This document shows positions 26,801-39,247 of a stretch of DNA of 64,000 nucleotides, piece by piece. Below the pieces are notes generated by a model. That model made no database searches. It saw only the letters and a list, made by a program, of their open reading frames with translations, and was not told the origin of the DNA. Location of the stretch: contig CM082576.2 of assembly GCA_040954595.2 (NCBI GenBank), positions 13,640,001 to 13,704,000 on the forward strand. Direction: 5' to 3'. This stretch comes from Balanoglossus misakiensis. Lineage: Eukaryota; Hemichordata. How positions within the stretch are numbered: the stretch's first letter is position 1; the number at the start of each line of letters is the position of its first letter. The position numbers and the translations under genes are program-made.

Positions 26801-27466
26801 CGGTATATTCAGTCAGAGTTCTAGCATTAATTCTAATGCTGCCTCCATGTAACTGTGATGTTTGTTTTTTCTTTACAGTGTATCTGTCTTGGCAAAGAAA
26901 TGCTCTGATTTCTACCATGGCTGGTGTAACTATCTATGCACAGGATAGACTACCTTTGGGTAAAGAGGCTGCAATAGGTATGTAGGTCGTCATGACCTCC
27001 TTGTTTTTTTTCCAACTATCAAGATTTGTCAGCAATGAAAAATCATACATTAGAAATGTTCATATTCATGTACATGTACATATCTTGTGCTATATTCTGA
27101 TCATGTCAAAAATCCATTAAAATATTGAGCTCTGGATTCAGTATAGCTGTCAGAAAAGCTCAGTAATAAGTAATACCAAATGAACAGTATCAACTTGCGT
27201 AAATAACAGTTTTACTATCGTTTTCAGGGTTGTTTCTGGTTGGTATTATGAGTTACAGTATTGGTGTGTTCGGTTACGTGACATCGTCCATATCCCTCCG
27301 TAAAGTGCTGAGACTGTCTGCACCAGCTTTGATTTGGCAGTGTTCCCATTCAACGTTCACTCTGCTCTTGCTTTGTTGTGCCATCGCTTTCTACACTGGG
27401 CTGGTGGAAGATGAGGTCTCGGATGTGAGTGTGACTGATACTAGCCAGGCTGTGGTGGAAGTCTAG
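23826..27466 (+). CDS. TMEM160: TMEM160-like mitochondrial transmembrane protein (four coding exons)
   Basis: Coding exons: 23826-24245, 25271-25295, 26879-26977 and 27228-27466, with canonical GT/AG borders and consistent phases (0, 1, 1), total 783 nt and 260 residues. I chose ATG 23826 (AATCATGG) because it starts an Arg/Ser-rich, acid-poor leader (MAAPISRSGLVRKIVRSS) typical of a mitochondrial presequence; an in-frame start at 23742 would add 28 residues. Exon 2 is only 25 nt and encodes VLRTGHEN, giving RARW-VLRTGHENGVYLSWQR, which lines up with the LLRKAHETGFLSWFRNG segment of vertebrate TMEM160. The rest carries LPLGKEAAIGLFLVGIMSYS and three hydrophobic segments, ending in an acidic tail, as in TMEM160. 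The family is reported as a mitochondrial inner-membrane protein of poorly known function. The leader region is longer than in human (260 against 188 residues). Confidence 0.9.
24581..24766. mobile_element. Foldback element, near-complete palindrome
   Basis: Perfect 26-bp inner arms (gttaccagaatcatatgcta extended to 24664, and its reverse complement at 24680-24705) flank a 15-base GC-rich centre. The inversion continues outward with mismatches to cacctattgcctggcc (24581-24596) against ggccaggctataggtg (24751-24766). The whole 186 bases could fold into one hairpin. It has no ORF. Confidence 0.85.
24769..25029. mobile_element. 261-bp MITE-like element with 21-bp TIRs
   Basis: The left end ttataataaacctcatgcta (24769-24789) is inverted at 25009-25029 with 20 of 21 matches. 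The interior is non-coding and contains gctatttccct, a motif also in the neighbouring foldback, so the two may belong to one composite or related family. Target duplication is not clear because both ends are TTATAA-like. Confidence 0.75.
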
Positions 27467-27541
27467 ATGATCAACCCTCGGAATAGAGATGGTATATGTA
27501 CCTTGTTGTCGTGATTCATCATCATCGTTGTCATCTCTGTT

Positions 27542-27605
<64 letters not shown>

Positions 27606-27674
27606 ATGAAATCATCATCATCAATGAAATCATCATCATCATCAATATCATCATCATCATCATCATCATCAATG

Positions 27675-27708
<34 letters not shown>

Positions 27709-30700
27709 TTCAGTTCAAGAGTACATACTGATATCTTCCTACTACATATACTTTGTATAGATCTGTGCCAGCAACCCAATCTCAGAGAGATTTAATATCT
27801 CACCTCTTCCTACGCATTTCAAGGCAGTAAGTTTTGTAACAGTATCTCAACACGTAATGTGTGAGAACAAATTAGAACTTGAAACAGTTTTCCAATCTAC
27901 AAATCAGGTAATTGAAATTATGATTGTCGCTCCAAAAATAAGCAGTTATCGAATATGAATTAATTAATGTAATCTTGTAAAGACCCTTATGAAAAAGTCT
28001 ATCACTAACACATGTGGAAATGTTTCTAGACATGACAATCAAAACACTGTATTGTAGCCAATTCGAGAATGGACTTTTGACTTGTCATATGTAATACTAT
28101 AGACATATTAAGAGTAGAGATATCTAAACTTTTTTGTAGGTATTTATTCCTAACCGATAGAATAATTACACTCTATGGCTGGCTACAAAATGTATGTTAT
28201 CAACTCAAATATAAACGTTATCAATGAAGGCATTATCAATGTTCACATAAAAATCTGATAATAATCTAAAACCTGCAAGTTATCATTTGCGACCGTGCCA
28301 CACTTGGTTATGTCATTTTCTCTATCTGGAATTCTCCTGTGGGAATCTTGTAGGCTGATTTTTTCAACTTTTGAGTTTTTCACTCCAAATAGTGTTTCTA
28401 CTATGAAGTGCAATCATTTACAAACAGAGGAGAAGGTTGGGTTCATTACAAAATAGGGGTGGTACAAGTTGAGCTTTTTGAGAAAGTGAAAATGAAATAA
28501 ATTTTTAGCTCAGCAGTTTACATCGTAGGGTTACATTAGTAAGGTCTCTATCAAAAGATTACATGACTGAAAGGCATGTTTTGCTAAAAGGAAACAGTCA
28601 TTTCTCTGAAAGTATAATGTCTTGCACAGACACAGGTCTACATGTTTATCAGATAGATAACAAATACTTTTTAGAAAATTATCGAACTTGCGATAGAGAT
28701 ACATGTAGTAGCAAACTTAATATTCCTCAACAAGAGATATGATCTCAGAGACTGAACAAATCTTCTTTACAAATGATTTTCTCTTTGATTTGTCTTAATA
28801 TTGATTTTACCGAATGATATTCTGGTGGGGGGGGGGGGGTTTTCTAAAGGATCTGATAGCAGCACTAAGATACACAAATGACTATGCAGTGGTTCCATTT
28901 AGCTCAGACATTACTCGCATATAAAAGACAAATTTTGTACTTTTTTGGACATTGAGTTTCATCCCTGTTTTTATGTTCTTGGTAAAAGTTTCGAATCTTT
29001 AATATTAAACTGTCATTAGTTTTTGCAGGTGATTTTGTTTTGCAGCAGAGTTGTGGCTGAAAGATCCTAGTGTGTGTTTAATAGGCCTTTTTGGATTGGG
29101 CCCAGCACACAGTGATCCAGGGTCCAGCAATGATAGTATGGGTGTAGAAACAAAGCTTGCATCTCAGTTTCTGACATTGTGATGTACTTTGTGTTTGATC
29201 AGTGGTGATCAAGTTGCTGTGACAATGCTAATTTCAAGTTAAGACGTTATCTGCTGGCATTAGATAGTTTCTCAGGAAGTGTTGTTTTCTGCTGGGATTG
29301 GATGGAAATTAATTACTGAAGATGTTTTGTTGGCGTGTGGCTACCGAATCTCAATTTTAACATCATCTGTGATGCAATCCATATTTTCTTGAAAATCATG
29401 AACTACAGTTTTAGTCTGTCACGGTGGAGTGAAATCTGTATGATATACTACTGACAAAAATTCATGCATCTGTCTTTCCAGCAGTGTTCGGCAATTGAGG
29501 GGACTGCACATCAACACACTTTTAGATGTATAATACTGTGCAACAATATGGCGGACTCAGGCCCAGTAGCTTGTAACAGACACCCACCTACAATGTACCC
29601 TATCCATGTCGCAAGATTTTACCTGCTACGTACAGCCAAATCTGAGTCGCATCTTCTGTCTATCTCTTTCTCGGAAACTTCCATACAACCGCATTGTCAC
29701 TGTTTTACTGTATTCATCTTTGATAAGTAACAGCATCCCTTTGCGCACATGAAAGTTGCTCATGTAAGTCTAAGAGACCAAAACCCAGCCAGGGGGCTAG
29801 TGAAATCCGATTTGTTGACACCAAAGGATCCCCATCAATAGATAAAAAAAAGTAAGTCGCGACGAAGTGGGATCACCAAGCTCTGTTGTTAATTATTTAT
29901 CACAGCTGAGGATTTTGAACAAACGCAAATATCCTGGATGCAGAGTGATTGGATTTATAAGTTTGAATGATGCATGTGGCTGCTCTACATGTACAAATCA
30001 CAGCGTAGTCGTCAGACATTTAGCGTACATGTATCTGGTGCATTGTGACCTTGTCGATACATGTACATGCCCTGCAGGGCATAACGTGTTACAGTGGCAG
30101 TTACGATACCTGTGGATTATACTGGGATTTTGCACTGAAATTGGCTCTTTGAATCACATTTTGTCTACCTCATCCTTTCTAGTAATGTCAGCGAAGAACT
30201 AGAGCAGGTTGAAGAAAAAGTTTTGTGTGACATCATAGAGGGAGCTGTTTCAATAAAGATTTCATCTTGTTTGTCAACCGCAGAGATTAGTTTAGTTTAA
30301 TCTGTGGGGGGAGGGAGGGAGACAGTTGGCTGTAAGAATGTAGAGGAGGGATGTAAGGCAAGTATGATTGATAGAAGGAAAGAAATAGGGAAAGGTAAAA
30401 AAACAATAGGAGGGGGGACAAAACAAGAAATCAAGATATCACAAGCATGCATACTTCATTGTGTAATTGTTGAACCCTTTCAGCCATATTTCCTTGTTGA
30501 TCTGATAGATCCGACCGTTCCATTAAAATAATTGTGGGGGGTAGATCTTTATTTGGTGAGAAGCATGTACTGTACATGAAGATGAACATTGCTTTCAGTG
30601 ATGTGGTGTTCATCGTCAATGCTTGCGTTGGTTGGCAACATGTATTGATGTTTTTAAAACGTTTAGAGATATTCAGTATTTGTAATTATTCAAACATTTC

Positions 30701-33700
30701 AGACTTAAGAGTTTGATGCGATTGTAAATAGTGTATACTATGATGGTTATTCATTATCAACTGTCCAGGGTTGATCAGTCGAATCAGTTAAGTGCACCAT
30801 GTGATCATATCTTTATACTTCATGTCAATTTGAGATCAGATCTCGCTTTTAAACTGAAACTTACAAGTTCTATGTTTGGATGACATTCCTGCGATCAGGA
30901 ATAAACTTGCCAGCAATTATCATCTGGACTGTAACGCTTTGCATGCTCCCACTAAAAAAATAATCACATCCCTGTTTCCATGTTCAAAATGTCCAACATT
31001 GTCATACCTGAGCTGATTGTTTGTTGAGAAAAGCGCACGTCGTTACATCCCTGGCTTACGTTTTAGCTCCTTTGTTGCCATGGTAACTCATACGGAGACT
31101 TGTCGTAATGGTTATACTGTACGAGGTTCGGTGACACCGTCCTTGTAGATATATCTCTGTAATCAGAACTATAGGCTCCCGTTTAGAGAGTTTCGATTAC
31201 TACGAGCATTTCCAAATATGAAATATTGATATGTGAGAACAATAGTCACCACTGTCTGGTGAACTCCAGTGGAGCTTGACATTGATGTATGTCAATCAAG
31301 AGGTTAATATAGAAATGCGAACATTATTATTTCTGTGATGTTGCATTTGATAATTAAGTTTAAACCTGGTTATAATGTTATGCAAGACTGATCTTCAAAA
31401 GTATCACTGTCAACTCAGACAATACCTATAGTCAGGAGATAGTAATATTTGGTAATATTTGGAACTTAATAACGATAAAAAATCCACTGGCACACTTATG
31501 CAACTTTTATACTCCACTGACCATTAATTAATTTCATCTCCGATTGTGTAGTTGCAATACAGTATTATTTTGTACCTAGCATAGTGTATTAGAGAGACAT
31601 CATCGTTACGTCTTTAAAATCAGTCTTTGTTAGAGACCCATACCACGAATATGCGTAATGTCGTATGGGACCCATACAGTCTTGGAGCTGTTTCCTCTGG
31701 GTCTATGCTACGACGAAGTGCATCTTAACATCAAATATACTCAGGAATGTGATCAAACTATTAACAACTTGAATTATGCTAGGACTTACTCTACACTATG
31801 TGTTATACACTGCACTGTCTGTGACATTTACAGCGTAGCACTTGCTTTGCCTATGGTTGATTTGGAAAATATTTTACTAACTCTTAGTTTTTAGGATAGA
31901 TTTCTTTTTATTTTCTGTGATTATTTACATCTTCATTGAAAAACTTATCAATCGCTTTATTTGCATATGCTCAGCATATGATAGAAGAAACTTTTAGAAT
32001 AACTTAAGGAATGAAACTGTGTACACACTTCAATGAGAAAATATCACTAATTTCACAAAGGTGGTATACATATTATTGTAACTAAGGTAACTTTGTAAGT
32101 GTTACATCCATCACGGCAGTCAATATCAGAAATGACAAGTTTATGTGCGTCAGTATTTGTCAACAAAATTTCACAAATATGTTTTTATATTAAAAGTTGT
32201 CTACCAGTTCATTTTGGAAGTGTCCAGACTTCGTTGTTGAAATTCATTGCTTTGATGCAATGACATTTTAAATGGTGCTATTTTAATAGTGGAGTGAAAC
32301 CTGTCTAAACCGAACATTGTTTACATTTCAACCAGTATGCACTGAACACCTCTTGGTGTCCAGATTAGACAAGTTTTGCTACATAAAGATCTTTTGACGT
32401 CTGTCGGTAAAGTTCAATTTTCCTGTTTCAGTTATTCATATTATGTGAGATACATGTAGTAGTTGTTAATCTGAACTGATGTACCATAATTTGTCAGAGA
32501 TTGCTGCATTCTGTAGCAGTGTAGTTCAGTTTAGTGTAGTGTAGCACCTAATACATGTAGCTCAACCGGTATTTTATATTATCTCTTGTGATTTCAGGCC
32601 AGTCAAAAAATACATAATCATGTTCAGTGATTGCCATTTTATGGAACCTTTCCGTAATCAAGTGTGTTTTCCTTGCTGTAATCAGATTTTAATTGATTCT
32701 TTTATTAATACATTCATTTACACAACATTATGAATCTTTTGACATTAGTTATAGTTTTTTTAATAAATCAGAGTCATTAACTGTTAAGAGTCTTTTGTGT
32801 GTGGATATGTCTTCACATTTTCATATTTGTAATAACAGTTCCTTATAATAAACAGTCACTGAGAATACCCAAAGTGCAAACTGGTGTCCCCATGAACAGA
32901 CGAAGCACCTGTTACATGCCTTCCTCTGATTGGCTGATGGTCCTGTCAATCATGATGACACTGAGGGGGTATACTGAACGCTTTAGCGTAGCGCAGCCAG
33001 CGGTGGGATTGGGGCAGGGGACCAGACTAAGGACATCCTGGGCGAGAGGCACGGGATCTGCAGCTAAATATTTCACGTGGTTAATCCAGGGATCGCACAC
33101 TCATTCCGTGGAGTTTCAAGTCTGAACACTGTGCGTCATCAGTGTCATAGCCTTAACGAGGACAGCGTGAAGTGAGTCAGCCTTGATCATTCAAGTTTAA
33201 TGACAGAGCGCAACGTGCCAGTGAAGTGGCGTTCTATTGCTTATACAAATAGTTCCCGACAGTGATTGATATATCGACAATCACGTCGTAAATCTCCTGT
33301 GCTGTATTAGCCACAAGGTCATTACCGGAAAATTGATGGGCAAACTATATCATTAAAGTCAAACAATCACCGCCCAGCTCATCACCAACTGTGTATTGTT
33401 GGGTAGATTTACAATTCTGTTGAACACCTGTTTGAATAGACTGCACGATAACCCCTCGATTAGGGCGTGTCTGGTACCAGTGATTTGATTGGCTGTTATC
33501 AAGTTATTGGCATGTTCGTCATCGTCCGACAAACCATTTTTTACATGGGTAGGGGCAAACTTTCACGCGTCAAAATCAATTCCTTTTTTACATTGCGTGA
33601 ACAGTTTCTATCATAAATTGATAATTTTTGTAAACTGTATTCGCAAACTAATTATTTTCGCAATGATTTGCGAATGCTGACAACCTATGTACGCATATCA

Positions 33701-34855
33701 CGCGTCGCTACCCGAAACCACAAGCTCAGTCCCAAATTCGAAACTCACCTCTCTACTAAAAACACGCTCAAGGCAAGCATGCACGCAAAAAAGTATTGAA
33801 ATTATTTATTAAGACAAAAAAAACACCGAAAACACAAAAGGTATTGAGATTTAAAAATCACCAAGCGACTAGTGGGCTAGTCTACTGTTTGAAGTGCAAA
33901 CTGGCAAAGAACTGTCTGCCTGAATTAGTGAGAAAGGTTACTATCCAGTGTCATTTTTTCCCGCTGTCACCTATAGTTCTTGATTTGATATGGTTGATTG
34001 TGTTGGGAGAAATGGCGAAGTTGGAAACAATAATTTAACGCCAAGGAATATTCACTATGTTACAGCAAACAAACTGCGCAGGGAAACCTTGTATAGATAT
34101 ACAGAAGCACGCCACCTTTGGCAGCGTCGAAAAAAAACTGAAGCCTGTATACAGACACACAAGTACAAAGGCCAACATGTATGTCGTGCTGTGTATGTTC
34201 GATATTCATCAGTATCGACAGATTTTCCGGTATATGTATGCATTTGATCGAATGCTAAAGACATTTTGGCGAATCGCATGATAATCTTATTTGTTGCTCA
34301 GTGGATGTACACCTACTGAACGGTGATGTACAAACTACAAACCATTTGGAGACTAAACGCTTTGAAGTTTACAGTTGTTGTCATACCTGATACGCTATGA
34401 ACGTCTCCGAAGGTAAGCTGTGAATCATGTTTAGACAGTGATAATTATAAAGCATTCTTTTTATATACGAAGCATGGTGGTAACAGTTATAGAACTTAAT
34501 AATTTCAAACATAACATGTGAAGTTGAGAAAACACTTATAGCACGTTGAACTCTGGGACACTTCTCACGCTCACTCTCATACCCCCTCGGCCCTCCCTAA
34601 AAATAATGGTGTACTCAGAAAAGTAGCGAGGGGTTTCACTTTGTGCTAGGGGGTCAAATCATATTATAATAATTGCATTCTGGGTTAAAAGTCGACAACC
34701 CACTGTAGTAAGAGCTAGACGAAATGATATGTTTACTGTATTTCATTACTTTCTTTGATCAAACATTTCTGCCTTTGTAGTTAGCATATTAAACTTTTTC
34801 AACTTATTTCACATTTTGCTATTTTTTCTGCTATAAAGTTTCAGAATGACCCAGT
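27467..34855. other. Long gene-free stretch after TMEM160
   Basis: No domain-bearing coding exon is visible. An (ATC)n microsatellite lies directly after the TMEM160 stop. An AATAAA at about 28496-28501 could end a TMEM160 transcript. Open frames of 60-111 codons (for example 29867-30202 and 32799-33125) show no recognisable domain, no flanking splice sites I trust, and no compositional change. Frequent acatgta-type words occur throughout. Confidence 0.55.
27543..27709. repeat. (ATC)n microsatellite interrupted by AATGAA units
   Basis: Runs of ATC are separated by three atcaatgaaatcatc interruptions and one atcaatatc unit. It lies 77 bases after the TMEM160 stop, so it probably sits in that gene's 3' UTR. 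The associated poly-Ser and poly-Met frames are artefacts. Confidence 0.95.
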
Positions 34856-35260
34856 CTTTATTTATTTATTTATTTATTTATTTACACTTTTAACGAGCGT
34901 CCGATTTACCCATTGAGTATACGGGGCTCATACAATACAAGAAAGTAAAACACAAATCAAATTACATATTTATGTTACTTTGAAAAGTATACAAATTACA
35001 AAGGTAACTTGGAGCATCATTCGACAGACATTTGTATACCATTACAGCAAGAAAATAAAAGATGCGTTGTCTCACCGATAAAACATCTGTTATAGCGAAA
35101 AGATCAACTGATGAGAACTCGTTTGGAAATTCAAACAACACACGCAAAGCTCTCTTTTGTAAAATAAATAACTTATCTAGATTTTGCCCTGTCGTATTAC
35201 CCCCAAACGACGATACAGTAATCGATAGAACACTGAATTTAGGTTATGAACTTCCATTGC
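34856..35260 (-). mobile_element. 5'-truncated non-LTR retrotransposon, 3' tail, minus strand
   Basis: Read on the minus strand, the segment encodes the end of a LINE ORF2: SSFGGNTTGQNLDKLFILQK, then RALRVLFEFPNEFSS and VYKCLSNDAPSYLCNLY before a stop near 34962. This LQKRALR ... VYKCLN-x-APxYL pattern is the C-terminal region found after the reverse transcriptase in CR1/L2/Jockey-like elements. A short 3' UTR and a (TTTA)n tail at 34856-34884 follow, the usual 3' end of such elements. Everything upstream of this tail is missing, as expected for 5' truncation on insertion. Not a host gene. Confidence 0.85.
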
Positions 35261-37605
35261 AAAAATCGGCCATCTTGAAATTGTGTCGACCACATGAGAT
35301 TTTCATCCCTCACCTAGGTGGCAAAAACCTATTTAAGGTAGTGAGGGTCCAGGATCAATTACTTTACAGCTCAACTAAACGACTTCTACGTTTGGGTACA
35401 AAATATCACAGCGATCATAAGACTGAAATTTTAATGTTCTATGAGCAGTCATTTCTCACGAGACCGTCAATGGACAGTCTGATTTGCACTTGCCTACCAT
35501 AATTTGACTTGTCAAATTCCGACGAGTGCCTTTGAGGAGGGGCAGCCTTTGTGAAAGTTCAAAGATTGTATAAAGACTGTATATTTGTCTCAATTTTAAG
35601 TAAGTTTAATTTTGGGGGATATAGCGCTTCGGCACGGTGAGTTTATAATGTGTGTTACTGTGATGATTTTTGGGGGACTACATTTTGTGCGCCCATGTAT
35701 ACATGACTAAAGATTTAGAGCCAAGACTCTCAAATACAGGGAGTACCATAAGTATGGTAAACACACAAAAATATTTACATGTACAGGTACAATAAGTAGT
35801 AGATTATATGGTTGTAAATAAGCATTAATTAGCTCATAAAATGGATAGTTTGATAGTTAACTCATGTGAACAATGCAAAAATGGCAGCTTATGGGGCTTT
35901 AGGCCTAAATTGTTTTGCGACTGTTACCATGGTTACGGTTGACAGATCAATAGCCATGAAAACACAAGTGTTAGCGGTATTAGAAACACATTGTTTAAAT
36001 TTGGAATGAATACTGCTGACTGAAAACAACTTCGCAGGTATGTTGCATGTTGAAGACGCTTTCTCGGAAAACATCACAGTGAAAATATCCCTTATCTTAG
36101 TTTCGGTACGTGAAGTACATGTAGGTACTCGGAATGTCTGTGCCCGTACTTGTCCTGGTCGGGGTCAAAGACCGACCGGCTTTTTAACGTCACCATTCAT
36201 GTACGTTTGAACCCAAATAAAGACGATAAACAGGTGGTTCCAGGTATTGGAGCTAAAAATAGTGTAAGTTGCGCCAAGGGGAATTTTGCTGATAGCACCT
36301 TGCCAATTTGAATGTTGCGCGACACGTGAACAATGGACTGAGATTTATCACACTATTGTCGGATTAAAGATGTGCCATAAAAGATGTTCAACTCCATGGG
36401 TCTGCAAAAATGTTACTTTTCCGTTTTCCCGACGATATTTTTTGTGCCCATAATAATTCTGTGATTTTACATAAATTAACTCTCAATACAAATAATCATA
36501 ATGCACACATGTTGAAGACACGAAAAACTACAGTCGTTCACTAAAAACAAACACACAAACTATTGTTTGCATAGTGTCTATACCAATCACATGACGTTTC
36601 GAAACCGAAACTTTCAACATAACTCAGGGGAAGATAGAAATAAAGTTTAATAATAAAAAACAACACGATTTCAAGAGGATTTCGAGAAACCTCTGGTATC
36701 AAAAAACCCTAAAAATACAACTACATACACGTTCAGTGCACCAACTATGTACTCCATTCAATAAATCTGGGTAAGAATAGTCCCAGAACCAAGGACACCA
36801 AATTTCAAAGCAGTGGGGTAATCCGCATGCTATCTGTTTCAAGTCCTGTCCACTATGTGACAGTATATTTCAGTTTAAGTTCCTGCAGATAGCCTTTTAA
36901 ATTAAATTCTGTTAAAATTACTTCGGACCGCAAAGTGCGCGTCACACAGATTTGATATGAGCAGGTCTCTGTTTCTCATTTTGGCCAAAATATTTCTTTC
37001 TCGAAAATATTGCTGCAGAACGTAATCAATTTTGTTAAAAAATAGAATGTTACATTTTTAACAATAGCTTTGTTAAGTTTTGGTCAAAATGCACTATCTT
37101 TTGATATTGGCTTCCAACAATGGAAACAAGTCTGCTCAATACTTCGAAGTTAGATACATATCGACTTTTTAAAAATAATCTTGTATTTGAGCAGTATTTA
37201 TGTGTCATCAATGTAGAGATATTCAGAAGGACTTTATGTAAATTTCGAGTGTCAAATCATAATTTGCGTATAGAGAGTTATGTAGTACAAATCAAATAGA
37301 AAACGAATTTCATTTTTGTTTAGTTTGCCCCTTATACGAGGACTTGAGGAAACGTTTTCTTCCTTCTTATTGTCATGCCATACCAACAGAAGCAAAAATT
37401 ATAAATATCCTTAGTTCTCAACACCCCAGTACTATTATAAATTTATCCAAGTTTATTTTTTACAGTTTCAAACGAAGAGAAAATTTGCTACAGGATATTA
37501 CAGGTGTGTATGTTTATTGTATCGATTGTAAGGAAGGCCGGTGGCCTATATTTACCGAATAAACACTATAAAACCCCGGGGTGGGAGGGGGCTGCACATT
37601 CTAAG
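35261..37605. other. Gene-free stretch between the LINE tail and the minus-strand Ig receptor
   Basis: I see no coding exon or repeat with clear ends. On the minus strand, AATAAA at 37518-37513 could be the polyadenylation signal of the Ig receptor whose last exon ends at 37606. The 146-codon plus-strand frame at 35062-35502 mainly overlaps the antisense LINE tail and has no domain. Confidence 0.5.
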
Positions 37606-38520
37606 TTAGCGGCGGAGTCTCATGATGTAGAACCAAACATCAAACACAATAGCGATTATCACAGCGAAGGCGGCAAATATATACGGAAAAACGGGATCTC
37701 TTGCATAAATTTCTCTAGTAATTACTTCAGAAAAAATAATTTCTATGTGTTTCACTGCCTTTTGAGATGCCACACATTTTACTTCAACATTATTTTCATC
37801 TTCACGAAGCTGATGAATAACAGTTTTTAGTTGTTCTCTATTATAAACGTCCCATCGGGATTGGGACTGGGTTGGCCATCGCTGGTGTTCACAGGGTTTC
37901 CGGCAATAAACAGTGACAGCTCAGCAGCTGGCTTCGCTCGTTGCACTGTACATTCGATGTAATACTGAAAGGGTGTGTCGGTACGTTCTATTTTGAAAGA
38001 CGGCTCCTGGATGGGTACTTATAAAAAAAGAAATATGAAAAACGCTGTTAATGTAAAGCCTTAGTTTATATTTAAGTTCTTACACATCACGTATTATCTT
38101 AAAGCAATTTTGATCCGATGAGTTTTACTCTGCGAAGAACATATTTATATTGATACTGTGCTTTTACATGCAACAGAATGGTTTATACTTAAAACGGCAA
38201 TGTTCAAGTTGACAATCACTTTCAATACTGTACTGAAGACGTAGCCTAGAAATTCAGTTTTTGATTTTTATTACAACGAAATCAAACAGATTGGATGCAA
38301 GATGAAGGGAAGGTTACATGAGATCAAATACATGTATAACCGATAACTGATAAAGTATATTAGCCTTAGTCATCCTGCGTCACTCCACACTCACCTATTA
38401 CTTACACATAGGCTGTCCCAAATGTCCTTTCTTATTTGCGAGGCTATTACAATGTATTTTGATGACCGAGGGCGCTGCTAGTCACAACAAAAACAGTCTT
38501 GTTTTCCCGAGTTTGTCGAG

Positions 38521-38590
38521 AATATAAAACCCGGCTCCAGCCAATCAGCGAGCTTGATTCACACCAAGCATATTATAATATGCTATACAG
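38521..38590. repeat. Dispersed repeat copy 1 (ggctccagccaatcagcgag)
   Basis: The segment aatataaaacccggctccag plus ccaatcagcgagct, gattcacaccaagcatatta recurs almost unchanged at about 42533-42594. It lies in the intron of the minus-strand Ig gene. A CCAAT box sits inside it, which may be coincidental. Confidence 0.75.
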
Positions 38591-39187
38591 CGACTACTTT
38601 TAAATTTAAAGTATTTACCAAAGAAACTTTGGTATGGGTAGTTGCCCATTCAGGTTAACAAGTCTGGGGTCTTCGTGTAAATTGACTAATAAATAGACTA
38701 GCGTTGGGATTTTAGAAGTGAGCCATGCTTTCCCTCCTTTATGGCTTTGTATTCTGTGTTATGTAGCATAATAGCAGGCAGGTGACAGGTTAAGCATAGT
38801 GTCAGTGTAAACCTCTTTTCGCAACCTTCATACCGAAGTTACCTGTCAACGCTCCCATGCAACAAGCCCCCCCCCCCCCCCCCCAACAAAAGGCCTATGT
38901 GGGCATTGAGAACTGTGGTATACGGCATATATACATGTAGTTCGGGGGGTAAGAAACGGAATATTAATTGTCCAATCAAAGATGGGGGTGTGGTGTAACT
39001 GGCCAATGAAAAATTGATGACGTAATGGTTGTGTAGCCTGTTCGTGAAACAAGCAATATCATTCCGCGGTCTCATTTCTTTCGTTTTCGGTCTTTTTTTC
39101 AAAATGGGATGAACATATGCAATAATAACAGAACCCCATGGCTCGATCGTGCAAGCACAGAGTACCGGGATTATTTGCATCGAGTGA

Positions 39188-39247
39188 CTGGCGGTGTATT
39201 CTTGCGCCCGTGGGGGGGGGGGGGGGGCAGCAAGAATACACCGCCAG
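39188..39247. repeat. Perfect 18-bp inverted repeat around a poly-G loop
   Basis: ctggcggtgtattcttgc (39188-39205) is exactly inverted at 39230-39247 around a 24-base loop containing a 16-base G run. The preceding bases (about 39118-39175, aataataacagaaccccatg...) resemble the foldback near 43278, suggesting a related element. It lies between exons 2 and 3 of the minus-strand Ig gene. Confidence 0.8.

Noticed and set aside
27463-27731. Poly-Met and poly-Ser frames after the TMEM160-like gene
   Set aside because: Artefact of the second ATC array.
32799-33125. 108-codon plus-strand frame
   Set aside because: No domain and no support from flanking exons.
35062-35502. 146-codon plus-strand frame
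   Set aside because: Largely antisense to the LINE tail and without a recognisable domain.
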